Below the pieces are notes generated by a model. It had not been told where the DNA came from. It did no database searches and saw only the letters and a list, made by a program, of their open reading frames with translations. Shown piece after piece: positions 17,422-26,591 of a stretch of 64,000 nt of DNA. Made by a program: the position numbers and the translations under genes. How positions within the stretch are numbered: the first letter of the stretch is position 1; each line of letters opens with the position of its first letter. Source of the DNA: JANQEU01 sp965228045 (GTDB lineage: Bacteria; Bacteroidota; Bacteroidia; Cytophagales; Cyclobacteriaceae); the NCBI GenBank assembly GCA_965228045.1, contig OZ245789.1, positions 2,418,001-2,482,000 on the forward strand, written 5' to 3'.

Positions 17422-19655
17422 CAGCCTCCCCATTTTCCTTTTAGTTGGGCAAGTTTCGTTTGAAGATCTCCTTCCGGAACCTGTTCGGTCTTTGGTTTGG
17501 CAGATTTCTTTTTGGGGCCTGCTTTGGATTCTTCGGATTTCATTGAAAGCGAGATCCTTTTTCTTTGCTCATCCACCTCCAGTACTTTGACCGATATCTT
17601 TTGCCCCAGCTTCACCACATTAGCAGGATCTGAAACAAAACTGTCCGAAAGATGACTGATGTGCACCAGTCCATCCTGGTGAACCCCTACATCCACAAAA
17701 GCACCAAACTTGGTAATGTTTGTTACGACACCCGTCAATTGCATTCCGATCCTAAGGTCAGATATCTTATTAATGCCCTCTTTGAACTGTATGACCTCAA
17801 ATTCATCCCTCGGATCCCTTCCGGGCCGATCCAGCTCTTTCATAATGTCTTTTAGAGTTGGTAATCCTACCTCTTCAGATACATAATGGTCCAGTTTGAT
17901 CAGTTTACGCACCTCTGATGAAGACATCAGATCCTTTACGGTGGATTGGGCATCTTTGGCCATCTTTGATACCAGCTCATACCTTTCCGGATGAACGGCG
18001 CTATGATCCAGCGGATTTGAAGCATTTGAGATCCTGAGAAAACCTGCCGCCTGCTCAAACGCCTTATCACCAAGTCGGGGTACCTTTTTAAGAGCCTCCC
18101 TTGTCGGAAAGGGGCCATTTTCGTTCCGATATTTCAATATATTTTCAGCGATTTGGGGCCCAAGACCCGAAACATAAGTAAGCAGTTCCTTACTGGCTGT
18201 GTTTAGCTCTACACCCACATTGTTCACACAAGCCATCACCACGTCATCCAGGGTCTTCTTCAAAAGCCCCTGATCCACATCATGCTGGTACTGACCGACA
18301 CCGATGGATTTCGGATCGATCTTAACAAGCTCTGCCAGGGGATCCATGAGTCTGCGGCCAATGGAAACAGAACCCCGGACAGTCACGTCCTCATTCGGAA
18401 ATTCCTGTCTCGCGGTCTCTGAAGCAGAATAGATCGAAGCTCCGCTTTCATTTACAGAGGCCACTACGATGTTTTGGTCAAGGCCAATGCCTTTTACAAA
18501 TGCTTCTGTTTCCCTGCCGGCCGTTCCATTTCCAATGGCGATGGCTTCTATATGGTGTTTGCTAACCAAAGACATTATAGTGTGAGAAGCTCCCCGGACG
18601 TCCTTTTGAGGTTCGTTTGGGTAGATGGTTTGAAACTCAAGTAGTTTCCCCTGCTTGTCAAGGCAGACGACTTTGCAGCCAGTCCTGAATCCAGGATCTA
18701 TTGCCATAACTGCTTTTTGACCAAGAGGTGCCGACATGAGAAGCTGCTTCAGGTTTTCACCAAAGACAGCGATAGCTTCCTCATCGGCTTTTTTCTTGGT
18801 CTCCAACCGAACTTCCGTCTCGATGCTCACACCCATTAATCTCTTGTAGCTGTCCTTTATGGCAGTTTTGACGTGTTGACTGGCTTCGTTTTGAGAGGAC
18901 AGAAATTTGCGTTCCAGGATCGCGATGGCTTCTTCCTCATCCGGACTGATGTTGAGCATCAGATAGCCTTCTTTCTCACCCCTTCTCATAGCGAGCAACC
19001 TATGAGATGGAATTTTACTCAGCGGCTCCTGCCAATCGAAGTAGTCTTTATACTTCTCGGCATCCTTGGCTTTGCTTTTCACCACTTTGGATGAAACGGT
19101 GCTCTTTTTCATAAAGAGGTCACGAACCTTTTGCCTTGACTCTGCGTCTTCATTCACAATTTCCGCAATGATGTCACGTGCACCCTGAAGGGCTTCTTCA
19201 ATTGATTTGACATCTTTCTCATCGGACAGAAACTCACTGGCGGCAGCCTCAACATCAAATTGACCTTGTGCCAATACCTTCATGGCCAGAGGTTCCAACC
19301 CCTTTTCTCTTGCGACACTGGCCCGCGTTTTTCGTTTGGGGCGGTAGGGTAGATAAAGGTCCTCAAGGGCACTCATGGTTTCGGCAGCCTTGATTTTCGA
19401 TGCGAGCTCCGGAGTAAGTTTCTCCTGCTCTTCGATGGATTTGAGGATGGCTTCTTTCCTGGCATCCAGTTCACGAAGTTGCTGCACACGATCTCTGATG
19501 GAGGCGACCTGCTGGTCATCAAGACTCCCGGTCATCTCTTTCCGATACCTGGAAATGAAAGGTACCGTGGCACCCTCATCCAGGAGTTTGATCGTAGCTT
19601 TTACCTGTCTGTCATTGATCCCGAGTTCCCCGGCAATCTTACCGTCATGATTCAT
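17421..19655 (-). CDS. tex: Tex-like RNA-binding transcription accessory protein
   Basis: From the ATG at 19655 (MNHDGKIAGELG) the protein has 744 residues, close to the usual Tex length. An in-frame upstream start at 19775 adds an atypical tail. The order is the helical Tex N-terminal domain, the YqgF-like RNase H fold (VMAIDPGFRTGCKVVCLD near 312), helix-hairpin-helix repeats (YVSGLGPQIAENILKYR), and the S1 RNA-binding domain (IGMQLTGVVTNITKFGAFVD). A Lys-rich tail ends the protein. Tex binds nucleic acid and affects transcription and ribosome function. It is divergent from the patatin gene. Confidence 0.93.
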   Translation of the reverse strand: MNHDGKIAGELGINDRQVKATIKLLDEGATVPFISRYRKEMTGSLDDQQVASIRDRVQQLRELDARKEAILKSIEEQEKLTPELASKIKAAETMSALEDLYLPYRPKRKTRASVAREKGLEPLAMKVLAQGQFDVEAAASEFLSDEKDVKSIEEALQGARDIIAEIVNEDAESRQKVRDLFMKKSTVSSKVVKSKAKDAEKYKDYFDWQEPLSKIPSHRLLAMRRGEKEGYLMLNISPDEEEAIAILERKFLSSQNEASQHVKTAIKDSYKRLMGVSIETEVRLETKKKADEEAIAVFGENLKQLLMSAPLGQKAVMAIDPGFRTGCKVVCLDKQGKLLEFQTIYPNEPQKDVRGASHTIMSLVSKHHIEAIAIGNGTAGRETEAFVKGIGLDQNIVVASVNESGASIYSASETARQEFPNEDVTVRGSVSIGRRLMDPLAELVKIDPKSIGVGQYQHDVDQGLLKKTLDDVVMACVNNVGVELNTASKELLTYVSGLGPQIAENILKYRNENGPFPTREALKKVPRLGDKAFEQAAGFLRISNASNPLDHSAVHPERYELVSKMAKDAQSTVKDLMSSSEVRKLIKLDHYVSEEVGLPTLKDIMKELDRPGRDPRDEFEVIQFKEGINKISDLRIGMQLTGVVTNITKFGAFVDVGVHQDGLVHISHLSDSFVSDPANVVKLGQKISVKVLEVDEQRKRISLSMKSEESKAGPKKKSAKPKTEQVPEGDLQTKLAQLKGKWGG

Positions 19656-19826
19656 AAATGTAGTTTCAAAAAAGAGTTCAAAAGTAGAAAAGTCGCTTTG
19701 AATTTGAACGAGTGTGGAAAAGTTTCCGTATTCGGAAAAGCATTGTGTATTAATATCGAAATGTATCCTCCTCAATAAGATGCATTCATCTTGGATTACA
19801 CCTCAAAGAATATTTACTTTCCGGGC

Positions 19827-20585
19827 ATGTCTGAATATAAAATCGGTATAGCCCTGGGAGGTGGTGGAGCCAGAGGGTTTGCACACCTGGGTGCGTTAGC
19901 AGCACTTGAGGAAAAAGGGATCAAGCCGGACGTCATCTCCGGCGTTAGTGCAGGTAGTCTGGTGGGTGTTTTTCTCGCCTCCGGCAAGTCACCAAATGAA
20001 GTCATGAAGCTGATGAAGGAAAATGACATAACGGATTATGCTAAAATCACGATGCCGGTCAATGGTCTTCTGAACCTTGGAAACCTCGAAAATATACTGA
20101 ATGATCAAATTGATGTTGATCAGATTGAGGAGCTGGAACTACCCTTCATTATTACCGTTAGCAATATGTTTAAGGGAGAGGTGGAATATGTAAAGGAAGG
20201 ACCTATCGTCGACTATGTAACGGCTTCAGCTTCCATTCCCGTATTGTTTTCACCGGTTGAAATCAACAAGAAACTGTATTCTGATGGCGGACTGTTTGAC
20301 AATCTGCCCATTGAACCGCTGAAGGAATGCTGTGAAAAAGTCATAGCCATTAGCATAAGCCCCGTCCAGGAGATCAACAAGCTTGATAATCTCGTGGAAA
20401 TGGCAGCCCGAACTTTTCAACTAGCCGTCAATAATCATCGCTCTGAAATCGAAGAGCATTGTGATCTGTTTATTGAACCAAAGGGTTTGGAGAAATTTGG
20501 AATCCTCGATACATCCAATGCCGATCAGCTTTTTGAAATCGGTTATGATCATGTCAAAGGCATGAAAAATGATCTATTGTCCTGA
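19827..20585 (+). CDS. patatin-like phospholipase
   Basis: The 252-residue protein from the ATG at 19827 (MSEYKIGIALG) carries all patatin motifs: the oxyanion hole GGGGARG near residues 10-16, the nucleophile elbow GVSAGS near 40, and the catalytic Asp in SDGGLFDN near 155. It resembles bacterial RssA-type stand-alone patatins, which hydrolyse acyl esters of lipids. There is no signal peptide, so it is probably cytoplasmic. A TTG at 19791 could extend it but adds nothing conserved. Confidence 0.88.
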   Translation: MSEYKIGIALGGGGARGFAHLGALAALEEKGIKPDVISGVSAGSLVGVFLASGKSPNEVMKLMKENDITDYAKITMPVNGLLNLGNLENILNDQIDVDQIEELELPFIITVSNMFKGEVEYVKEGPIVDYVTASASIPVLFSPVEINKKLYSDGGLFDNLPIEPLKECCEKVIAISISPVQEINKLDNLVEMAARTFQLAVNNHRSEIEEHCDLFIEPKGLEKFGILDTSNADQLFEIGYDHVKGMKNDLLS

Positions 20586-20767
20586 TGACAATAAATTGAT
20601 CATTGTCTTCTTAAGCAATTGATTATCATTACTATATGCTATCCCGTTTCAATTGGATTCTAGTTCGTTTCGTTATGGTCAAATGCTTGTTGATACCGGA
20701 ATAAATCCGGCTTAGACATTATTCTTCACTTTGAGAAGCAAGTGTATCATATGCTGGACATAAAAGA

Positions 20768-20775
20768 TAACTTTG
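20768..20775 (+). promoter_or_regulatory. -7 box of a Bacteroidota sigma-A promoter
   Basis: TAACTTTG matches the TAnnTTTG consensus exactly and lies 18 bases before the ATG at 20794. No clear -33 TTTG was found at the expected spacing. Confidence 0.4.
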
Positions 20776-20793
20776 TATGAAGGTTTACCAGTA

Positions 20794-22635
20794 ATGTTTG
20801 CTCGCATTGGATTATTATTTGTTTGCCTGTTTGGGGTCATTCTGGCCTCAGGTCAGTCTATTAATGAGTCCGAACTGGATTCATTGATAAAGGATGCCAA
20901 AATTGTCTATTTCGGCTCTCCGGACAGTTCTATGACCATGGCACAGGAAATATTAAGACTTTCTGAGGAATTGGGCTATCAATCAGGTCGTTTTGAGGCG
21001 TTGCGTTTAATTGGCAATTCTTACTACCTGATGGGTCAAATGGATAGCGCCACTTTTTATATGCTGCGTCTCCTGGAGCAAGCGTATGATGCCAATGATT
21101 TAGGCATGCAGGCGGACGTGATGATAGACATTGGACAGGTTTACGATAAAATCGGACTTCACAGTCTTGCATATGATTACTACTGGCAGGCTCACGATAT
21201 CAGGCTTCAAACCGGCGATCCGGAACGTCTGACCGTCACATTCATCAATCTGGCCTACCACTATTTTTTGCGGGATCAATTGGACTCAGCGATCTATTTC
21301 TATGAAAAAACACAGGAGATTTTTGATACCATTCCGCCGACCCATACCACACCCTTTTTGTACAATGAATTGGGCGGATTGTATCTGAAACAAGGTAAAA
21401 ACGAACAGGCTCGTGCCAATATTGAGAAGGCGATGCAGCTTAATATCCAGTTCAATAACAACTGGGACCTATCAGCTAATTATTTAAATATGGCCCTGCT
21501 TGAGCTGGAGGAGGGAAACATTGCGAAAGCGGAAGAGAGTGCTCTGAAGGCGCTGAATATTTCGGAGGAAAACAACATTTCCATAGAATACGATGTGATC
21601 TATAAAATTCTTTCCGACATAAGGTCTCTGCAGGGAAGGTATGCTGCGGCGCTAAACTATCTCAATCAAAGCTACCTCTACTCAGACAGTCTGGAACTGG
21701 CACTGACAGATCAAAAGATTCTGGCTCTTGATCACTACAAACGTGAAAAAGAAAACCAGATAGAGACTCTGAGATTGGTAAATGAAAACCTCGAGCAGGA
21801 ATCACACATAGTAAACCAGCGTTATCTATTGGTCAGCGTGGTGGTCATTCTTTTGATTACCATAGGGGGGGTCATAATCCTTTACTTCCAAAATAATAAA
21901 TTGACTTCCGCTCAGAGATTGATCAAAGATCAAAACAAAGACCTCAGGCAATTGAACCAGACCAAAAACAAGCTGTTTTCCATTATCACTCATGACATTA
22001 GAAACCCCCTTAGCAATATCAACGGCATGTTGAAATTGGCCAAAGAGGGTCACATTTCAGGCGAAGAGTTTAATCAATATGCAGGGTCACTTATGGATCA
22101 GACAGATAGACTGACGACACTTTCTGAGACCCTTATCAAATGGTCCCGTAGTCAACAATCAGGCATCGAAACGATAAAAGAGGAGATTGACCTCGACAAA
22201 CTCATCATTCAGTCCATTCACTATGTGGACAATATGGCTGAAAACAAAGGAATAAAGATCAGCTATGAATCGAAGGGAACGGTCATGATACATGCAGACC
22301 CTAATATGATGATGCTTGTATTAAATAACATCCTTACCAATGCCATCAAATACACGCCTTCGGAAGGAGTCATAAAGATCCGGACAGCCAGAGAAAACGG
22401 GCATCTGGACATCAAAGTGTCTGACTCCGGAACAGGAATTAGAGATAACCTGATGAAAGACCTGGCCGAGGGGAAAGTTGAAACTAAACTTGGTACTGCA
22501 CAGGAGAAAGGGACAGGGATCGGATTGATGCTCACATTGGACCTTATCACTCTTCATGGGGGTAAGCTGACCGCAAAAAATAACCCTGATCAGGGAAGCA
22601 CTTTTACAGTTTCTTTGCCGGTAGCATCCAACTAA
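20794..22635 (+). CDS. TPR-containing sensor histidine kinase
   Basis: The 613-residue protein starts at the ATG at 20794, giving a signal peptide (LLFVCLFGVILASGQ). The periplasmic part (about 30-330) consists of TPR repeats (GNSYYLMGQMDSATFYM, GGLYLKQGKNEQARANIEKA). One transmembrane helix lies near 343-365 and a short coiled coil follows. The kinase core has the H-box SIITHDIRNPLSN near 395, the N-box LNNILTNAIKYTP, and the G-boxes VSDSGTGI and GTGIGLML. No receiver domain or response-regulator gene lies next to it, so it is an orphan kinase here. The signal is unknown. Confidence 0.9.
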   Translation: MFARIGLLFVCLFGVILASGQSINESELDSLIKDAKIVYFGSPDSSMTMAQEILRLSEELGYQSGRFEALRLIGNSYYLMGQMDSATFYMLRLLEQAYDANDLGMQADVMIDIGQVYDKIGLHSLAYDYYWQAHDIRLQTGDPERLTVTFINLAYHYFLRDQLDSAIYFYEKTQEIFDTIPPTHTTPFLYNELGGLYLKQGKNEQARANIEKAMQLNIQFNNNWDLSANYLNMALLELEEGNIAKAEESALKALNISEENNISIEYDVIYKILSDIRSLQGRYAAALNYLNQSYLYSDSLELALTDQKILALDHYKREKENQIETLRLVNENLEQESHIVNQRYLLVSVVVILLITIGGVIILYFQNNKLTSAQRLIKDQNKDLRQLNQTKNKLFSIITHDIRNPLSNINGMLKLAKEGHISGEEFNQYAGSLMDQTDRLTTLSETLIKWSRSQQSGIETIKEEIDLDKLIIQSIHYVDNMAENKGIKISYESKGTVMIHADPNMMMLVLNNILTNAIKYTPSEGVIKIRTARENGHLDIKVSDSGTGIRDNLMKDLAEGKVETKLGTAQEKGTGIGLMLTLDLITLHGGKLTAKNNPDQGSTFTVSLPVASN

Positions 22636-22691
22636 AGAACCTTTCATCCCTAATTTCAAAACTCCTGCGTCCGGACCACGTGAACGATGTC

Positions 22692-24035
22692 ATGAGAATT
22701 TACAGTCTGTTTTCAGTACTGATCTTGGCGGCATGCTCCGGAAATGCGCAGTTCAACCCTGACGAATACCAAAAAGACCTTTCTTTCCTTGAGAATCAGC
22801 TGAATAAGTATCATTCTGGTCTCACAAGGTATACTTCTCAGGATTTCATAGACCATGAATTCCAAAAAGCATATTCAAGCCATTACAAATCTGAGCTTGA
22901 CTTTTATGCAAGGATCACGGCCCTTATAAGTAAGATAGGCTGTGGTCACACCAGAACTGCTATGTCTGATGAAATGCGGTCAGATTTCATTGAAAATCAG
23001 GCTTTTTTGCCTTTCACAATCAAAACGCTGAGTGATGGTGTATTCGTTAACAGAACGCTTGATGATAAGCTCAGAAGTGGTGACAGAATTCTCGAAATTG
23101 ATGGTATTCCAATCGAAGATGTAATCAAAAAAATCTCCGGACACTTACCAGGAGATGGGTTCATTCAAACCGGCAAGGACCGACTGACTGAGCTGCTTTT
23201 TGATGTGTATTATCAACTCTATATGGCATTGGATCAGGATCAATATGAGGTGATGGTAGAGCGAAATGGCAAGGTAGTGAGGGAACTTGTGGATGGCGTC
23301 ACTGCCAATGATGTGCAAACCATTCGGAATAGATTTCCGGAGGAAGACTTTCTTTATCTTGATCATCGGGAAGGCTATGCCTACATGAGGCTTCGTACAT
23401 TTAGTTATCAGGCTCTCCGGGATCGGGGTTTTGATTATGAAGATTTTCTGGAAGCCAGTTTCAGGGACTTGAAGGAAAAGAAAGTAAATAACCTGATACT
23501 GGATCTTCGCGGCAATGGAGGTGGAAAAGATGAGTATGGAGCACTCCTCGTATCTTATCTGTCCGATAAGCCTTTCCGGTATTTTGACAGGATTGAAGTA
23601 ACAAAAAGTTATCCGGGCAGATCAGAACGAAAAGGGGATAAGCATTTTATCACAACCCACCAGGGATTATCGGTATGGGAACCGAAGTCATCTGCCTTTA
23701 AGGGCAATCTCTACGTTTTGATCGATGGTTTTAGTTTTTCTACCTGTGCGGATGTAGCTACCGTTCTGGATCACCGTGGTCTGGCAGTTTTTATTGGTGA
23801 GGAAACAGGAGGGGGATATCAGGGAAATACAAGCGGACATACAAAAACAGTGAGGTTGCCCAATACCGATATCAAAATTGACATACCTATGTGGTGCTAC
23901 ACGACGGCAGTCCCGGCAGACAAGAACGTTGGAAGGGGTGTAATACCAGATCACCAGATCAAACAAACATGGTCAGATTACCTGCAGGAGAAAGACGTGG
24001 TAATGGACAAAGCCATCGAGTTGATCCTAAAATGA
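22692..24035 (+). CDS. S41-family C-terminal-processing-like peptidase lipoprotein
   Basis: The ATG at 22692 gives 447 residues with a lipoprotein leader (VLILAACSG). A helical N-terminal domain and a PDZ-like stretch (SDGVFVNRTLDDKLRSGDRI) lead to the S41 peptidase fold (MRLRTFSY, NLILDLRGNGGGKDEYGA, VLIDGFSFSTCADVATVL, GEETGGGYQG). The Ser in FSFST is the likely nucleophile. It should cleave periplasmic or surface proteins. It follows the histidine kinase gene by 56 bases on the same strand, but a functional link is not shown. Confidence 0.85.
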   Translation: MRIYSLFSVLILAACSGNAQFNPDEYQKDLSFLENQLNKYHSGLTRYTSQDFIDHEFQKAYSSHYKSELDFYARITALISKIGCGHTRTAMSDEMRSDFIENQAFLPFTIKTLSDGVFVNRTLDDKLRSGDRILEIDGIPIEDVIKKISGHLPGDGFIQTGKDRLTELLFDVYYQLYMALDQDQYEVMVERNGKVVRELVDGVTANDVQTIRNRFPEEDFLYLDHREGYAYMRLRTFSYQALRDRGFDYEDFLEASFRDLKEKKVNNLILDLRGNGGGKDEYGALLVSYLSDKPFRYFDRIEVTKSYPGRSERKGDKHFITTHQGLSVWEPKSSAFKGNLYVLIDGFSFSTCADVATVLDHRGLAVFIGEETGGGYQGNTSGHTKTVRLPNTDIKIDIPMWCYTTAVPADKNVGRGVIPDHQIKQTWSDYLQEKDVVMDKAIELILK

Positions 24036-24187
24036 ACTTAACAAGCCAATTGTTGAATTTTAGCTCAGATATTTGACAGGTTGTTGAATATTCTACACAG
24101 TAAAGGTGCTGTAAATCCGGTTTCTTTCGCCAAGGGTTTGGGCATGCTACTTGTTTCTTTAGGATAGAATCAAATTGCATTTGACAC

Positions 24188-24637
24188 ATGAAGAATCTTG
24201 AACAAGCAAAGGTAGAAGTCGTGGACAAGCTCAAAATGGCAAAAGAAATTTATTCAAAATCTTCGAAGACCATGTCATCAGGTCTTGATGAGAAAATGAA
24301 TGGCCTGGCTGACCAGAAAAAGCGATTTTTAAGAAAAACACTGGATCTGGTGGGATCAGACCTGGATACGGATGAAATGAAACTCGATAAAAGGTTAAAG
24401 GTAGAGCTTGAAAAGCTGGGTATGGATGTGGACAATGCCATTATTCGAATGAATGACGGGGAGGCGTTGGCATTTTGTATTAAACGTGAAGAAGAACTTC
24501 AGATGGCTTACCAGGATATCATTCATGAAGGTGAGTTCGGCAAGCAGCTAAGGGATACCATGAAAGATCAATGGGATGCCTCAGTACGGGCCACAAGAGA
24601 ATTGAAGGAAATCAGAGAATCATATTCTTTCAAATAA
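24188..24637 (+). CDS. small helical protein, possibly ferritin-like fold
   Basis: This 149-residue soluble protein is predicted to be almost entirely helical and highly charged. The C-terminal half (EALAFCIKREEELQMAYQDI ... LRDTMKDQWDASVRATRELK) resembles the helical hairpins of DUF2383/PA2169-type ferritin-like proteins, but this is a weak resemblance from memory. There is no signal peptide or membrane helix. It stands alone. Function unknown. Confidence 0.6.
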   Translation: MKNLEQAKVEVVDKLKMAKEIYSKSSKTMSSGLDEKMNGLADQKKRFLRKTLDLVGSDLDTDEMKLDKRLKVELEKLGMDVDNAIIRMNDGEALAFCIKREEELQMAYQDIIHEGEFGKQLRDTMKDQWDASVRATRELKEIRESYSFK

Positions 24638-24717
24638 GTGTTTTGAAAGACCTGAATTTCTGGGTCAGTATTCTTCCGGCAGGATTGTAACTCCTTTTCC
24701 GGATTTATGGCCTACCC

Positions 24718-25092
24718 TCAATTGCTCACGAATTCGATTAAGAATGACATGTCCCATTCTATCAATCTTGCGATGAGTACGATAACAAGTATAATACCTA
24801 AACCTATTACTAAACTCAATCGATCCTTTTTGCCGGCAATTACCCATTCCTCATCGGTGAGATTTGGCCGTTCACGGCGACCAGGTACACCCAACCATCC
24901 AGACGCTAAACTTTTGGCCATTACAAAACCAGAAATACGACCTATCCAGTCAAAAAAAAGAAAAATAGAATCCTCCTCATAAATTTGGGGATTATTACTC
25001 ATGTAACTTTCATAACAAAATATCAGGAACAAAATGATCAATGCAGGTATGGAGGCAAGGAGGTTTCCCAGCCACTTGAATAGTGATCCCAT
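24718..25092 (-). CDS. small two-helix membrane protein
   Basis: From the ATG at 25092 the protein has 124 residues. An in-frame ATG at 25146 would leave only 3 bases to the divergent gene at 25150, so the shorter start is preferred. Two transmembrane helices are visible (IPALIILFLIFCYESYM near the start and LVIGLGIILVIVLIARLI near the end), with a charged middle loop. I recognise no family. Confidence 0.6.
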   Translation of the reverse strand: MGSLFKWLGNLLASIPALIILFLIFCYESYMSNNPQIYEEDSIFLFFDWIGRISGFVMAKSLASGWLGVPGRRERPNLTDEEWVIAGKKDRLSLVIGLGIILVIVLIARLIEWDMSFLIEFVSN

Positions 25093-25149
25093 AGTTAAAT
25101 TTATAAAAATTCCGTTAGATCGGATTTCAAGGAATAATCCAGCCATTTA

Positions 25150-25677
25150 ATGAGAAATCGAGATTTTCTTGATTCATTGGCAAATCATGAATTTATGACT
25201 TTGAGTGACATAGGGTTGTCATTCCGGGAAGGTATATTTAAACAAATACTAAATCAGATGGAGTATATAGCCAATGCCGAAGTGGATTCACTTATTCGAT
25301 CCTATCCCCGAAAAGCTTCCAATAAATTGATCAAACTTCGTGAGGTAATTCTTGAGACCGCCAGATTAACGGATGACGTCGACAAAGTTTTGGAGACTAC
25401 CAAATGGGGGGAACCCAGTTATGTCACTAAGACGGGAAGTACCATTAGAATGGATTGGAAGAAAAATGACCCTGAACATTATTACCTGTTTTTTATTTGC
25501 AATACAGATCTTGTCAATACTTTCCGCAATATGCTTGGTGATGAGCTGGAGTTTCAGGGAAATCGTGCCATTCGGTTAAAATTAGATGAACCAATACCAG
25601 AAGCAGCCCTGCGCAGATGCATAAGTCTGGCTTTGCGCTATCACAAATTGAAGCACTTGCCTATGCTGGGAGTGTGA
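25150..25677 (+). CDS. DUF1801-like protein
   Basis: The reading has 175 residues; internal ATGs, for example at 25258, could be the true start. The core reads VDSLIRSYPRKASNKLIKLR, TTKWGEPSYVTK and SLALRYHKLKHLP. This matches the DUF1801 (YdhG-like) pattern of a YP-x-LR stretch followed by a WGxPSY motif. The family is small, soluble and of unknown function. The N-terminal ~36 residues are not part of that core. Confidence 0.75.
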   Translation: MRNRDFLDSLANHEFMTLSDIGLSFREGIFKQILNQMEYIANAEVDSLIRSYPRKASNKLIKLREVILETARLTDDVDKVLETTKWGEPSYVTKTGSTIRMDWKKNDPEHYYLFFICNTDLVNTFRNMLGDELEFQGNRAIRLKLDEPIPEAALRRCISLALRYHKLKHLPMLGV

Positions 25678-25715
25678 TTAGGAGTTTTGGTCATCCAGGA
25701 CAAAATTTTTGACTA

Positions 25716-26588
25716 TTGAGTGACTATTCGAACACATTAATATCTCTGGCGATAGGTCTTGTAATGTTTGGTATTGGGTTGAACGTCACGCTCAGCAGTT
25801 TCAAAAACGTTTTCAGACAACCCAAAGCCGTTCTTCTTGGGCTTGGTCTGCAGATCATTCTTTTACCGCTGATCGCTTTTCTCATAGCCGATTGGTGGAA
25901 AATGGCTCCTGAATATAAGCTTGGTCTGATCCTGATCTCTGCATGCCCCGGCGGTACCGGGTCCAATCTGGTTACTCACATTCTGAGAGGTAGAGTGGCG
26001 CTCTCGATCACGCTTACGGCCTTTAATAGTTTCATAATTCTATTGTCCTTACCGCTGATAATGGAAGTATCCACAAATTATTACGCGTCAGATCATGAAG
26101 CTTTCTCGTTGTCGTTTTGGGACACTTTTACCAAAGTTGGCCTTACGGTGGTCTTACCGGTTTTTATTGCAGTGGTTTTCAGGCACTATCTCCCAAACAA
26201 TGTCAAAAGGATAGATCGATACCTGGATTACATTCTTCCAGTCTTACTGCTTTCTATTTTTATTATTTCCGCATTGAGCGACAATGGAGAAAATATTTCC
26301 TATACATGGGATTTATTGAAATTGGCTTTGCCTGCTTTGGTCCTGAATGTCTCCACTATCCTTTTGGGTTATGGAATAGCCAGTCTTTCGGGCATTAAAC
26401 CTGATGGTAGTTTTACCATTGCCATTGAGCTGGGACTCCAAAACAGCGCCCTGGCCATCTTTGTCGCTGAGGGGATTTTTAGCAACAGCCAGATGGCACT
26501 TATGGCTATAATCTATAGCAGTTTCACATTTTTTACTTCACTAGGACTGGCTTATATTTTGAAAATCAAACCCTGGAAGAAAGAATAG
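25716..26588 (+). CDS. bile acid:sodium symporter family (BASS) transporter
   Basis: The 290-residue membrane protein has about nine or ten hydrophobic helices. BASS family signatures are present: GLVMFGIGLNVTLSSF, LGLILISACPGGTGSNLVTH (the sodium-site crossover region) and IAIELGLQNSALAIFVAE. It should carry an organic anion together with sodium across the inner membrane; the substrate is unknown. The best start is a TTG at 25716, because no ATG fits before the first helix. Start-codon choice is therefore the weak point. Confidence 0.85.
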   Translation: MSDYSNTLISLAIGLVMFGIGLNVTLSSFKNVFRQPKAVLLGLGLQIILLPLIAFLIADWWKMAPEYKLGLILISACPGGTGSNLVTHILRGRVALSITLTAFNSFIILLSLPLIMEVSTNYYASDHEAFSLSFWDTFTKVGLTVVLPVFIAVVFRHYLPNNVKRIDRYLDYILPVLLLSIFIISALSDNGENISYTWDLLKLALPALVLNVSTILLGYGIASLSGIKPDGSFTIAIELGLQNSALAIFVAEGIFSNSQMALMAIIYSSFTFFTSLGLAYILKIKPWKKE

Positions 26589-26591
26589 TCA

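Noticed and set aside
20794..24035. Two-component system with an adjacent response regulator
   Set aside because: No receiver or output-domain gene lies beside the kinase; the next gene is a protease.
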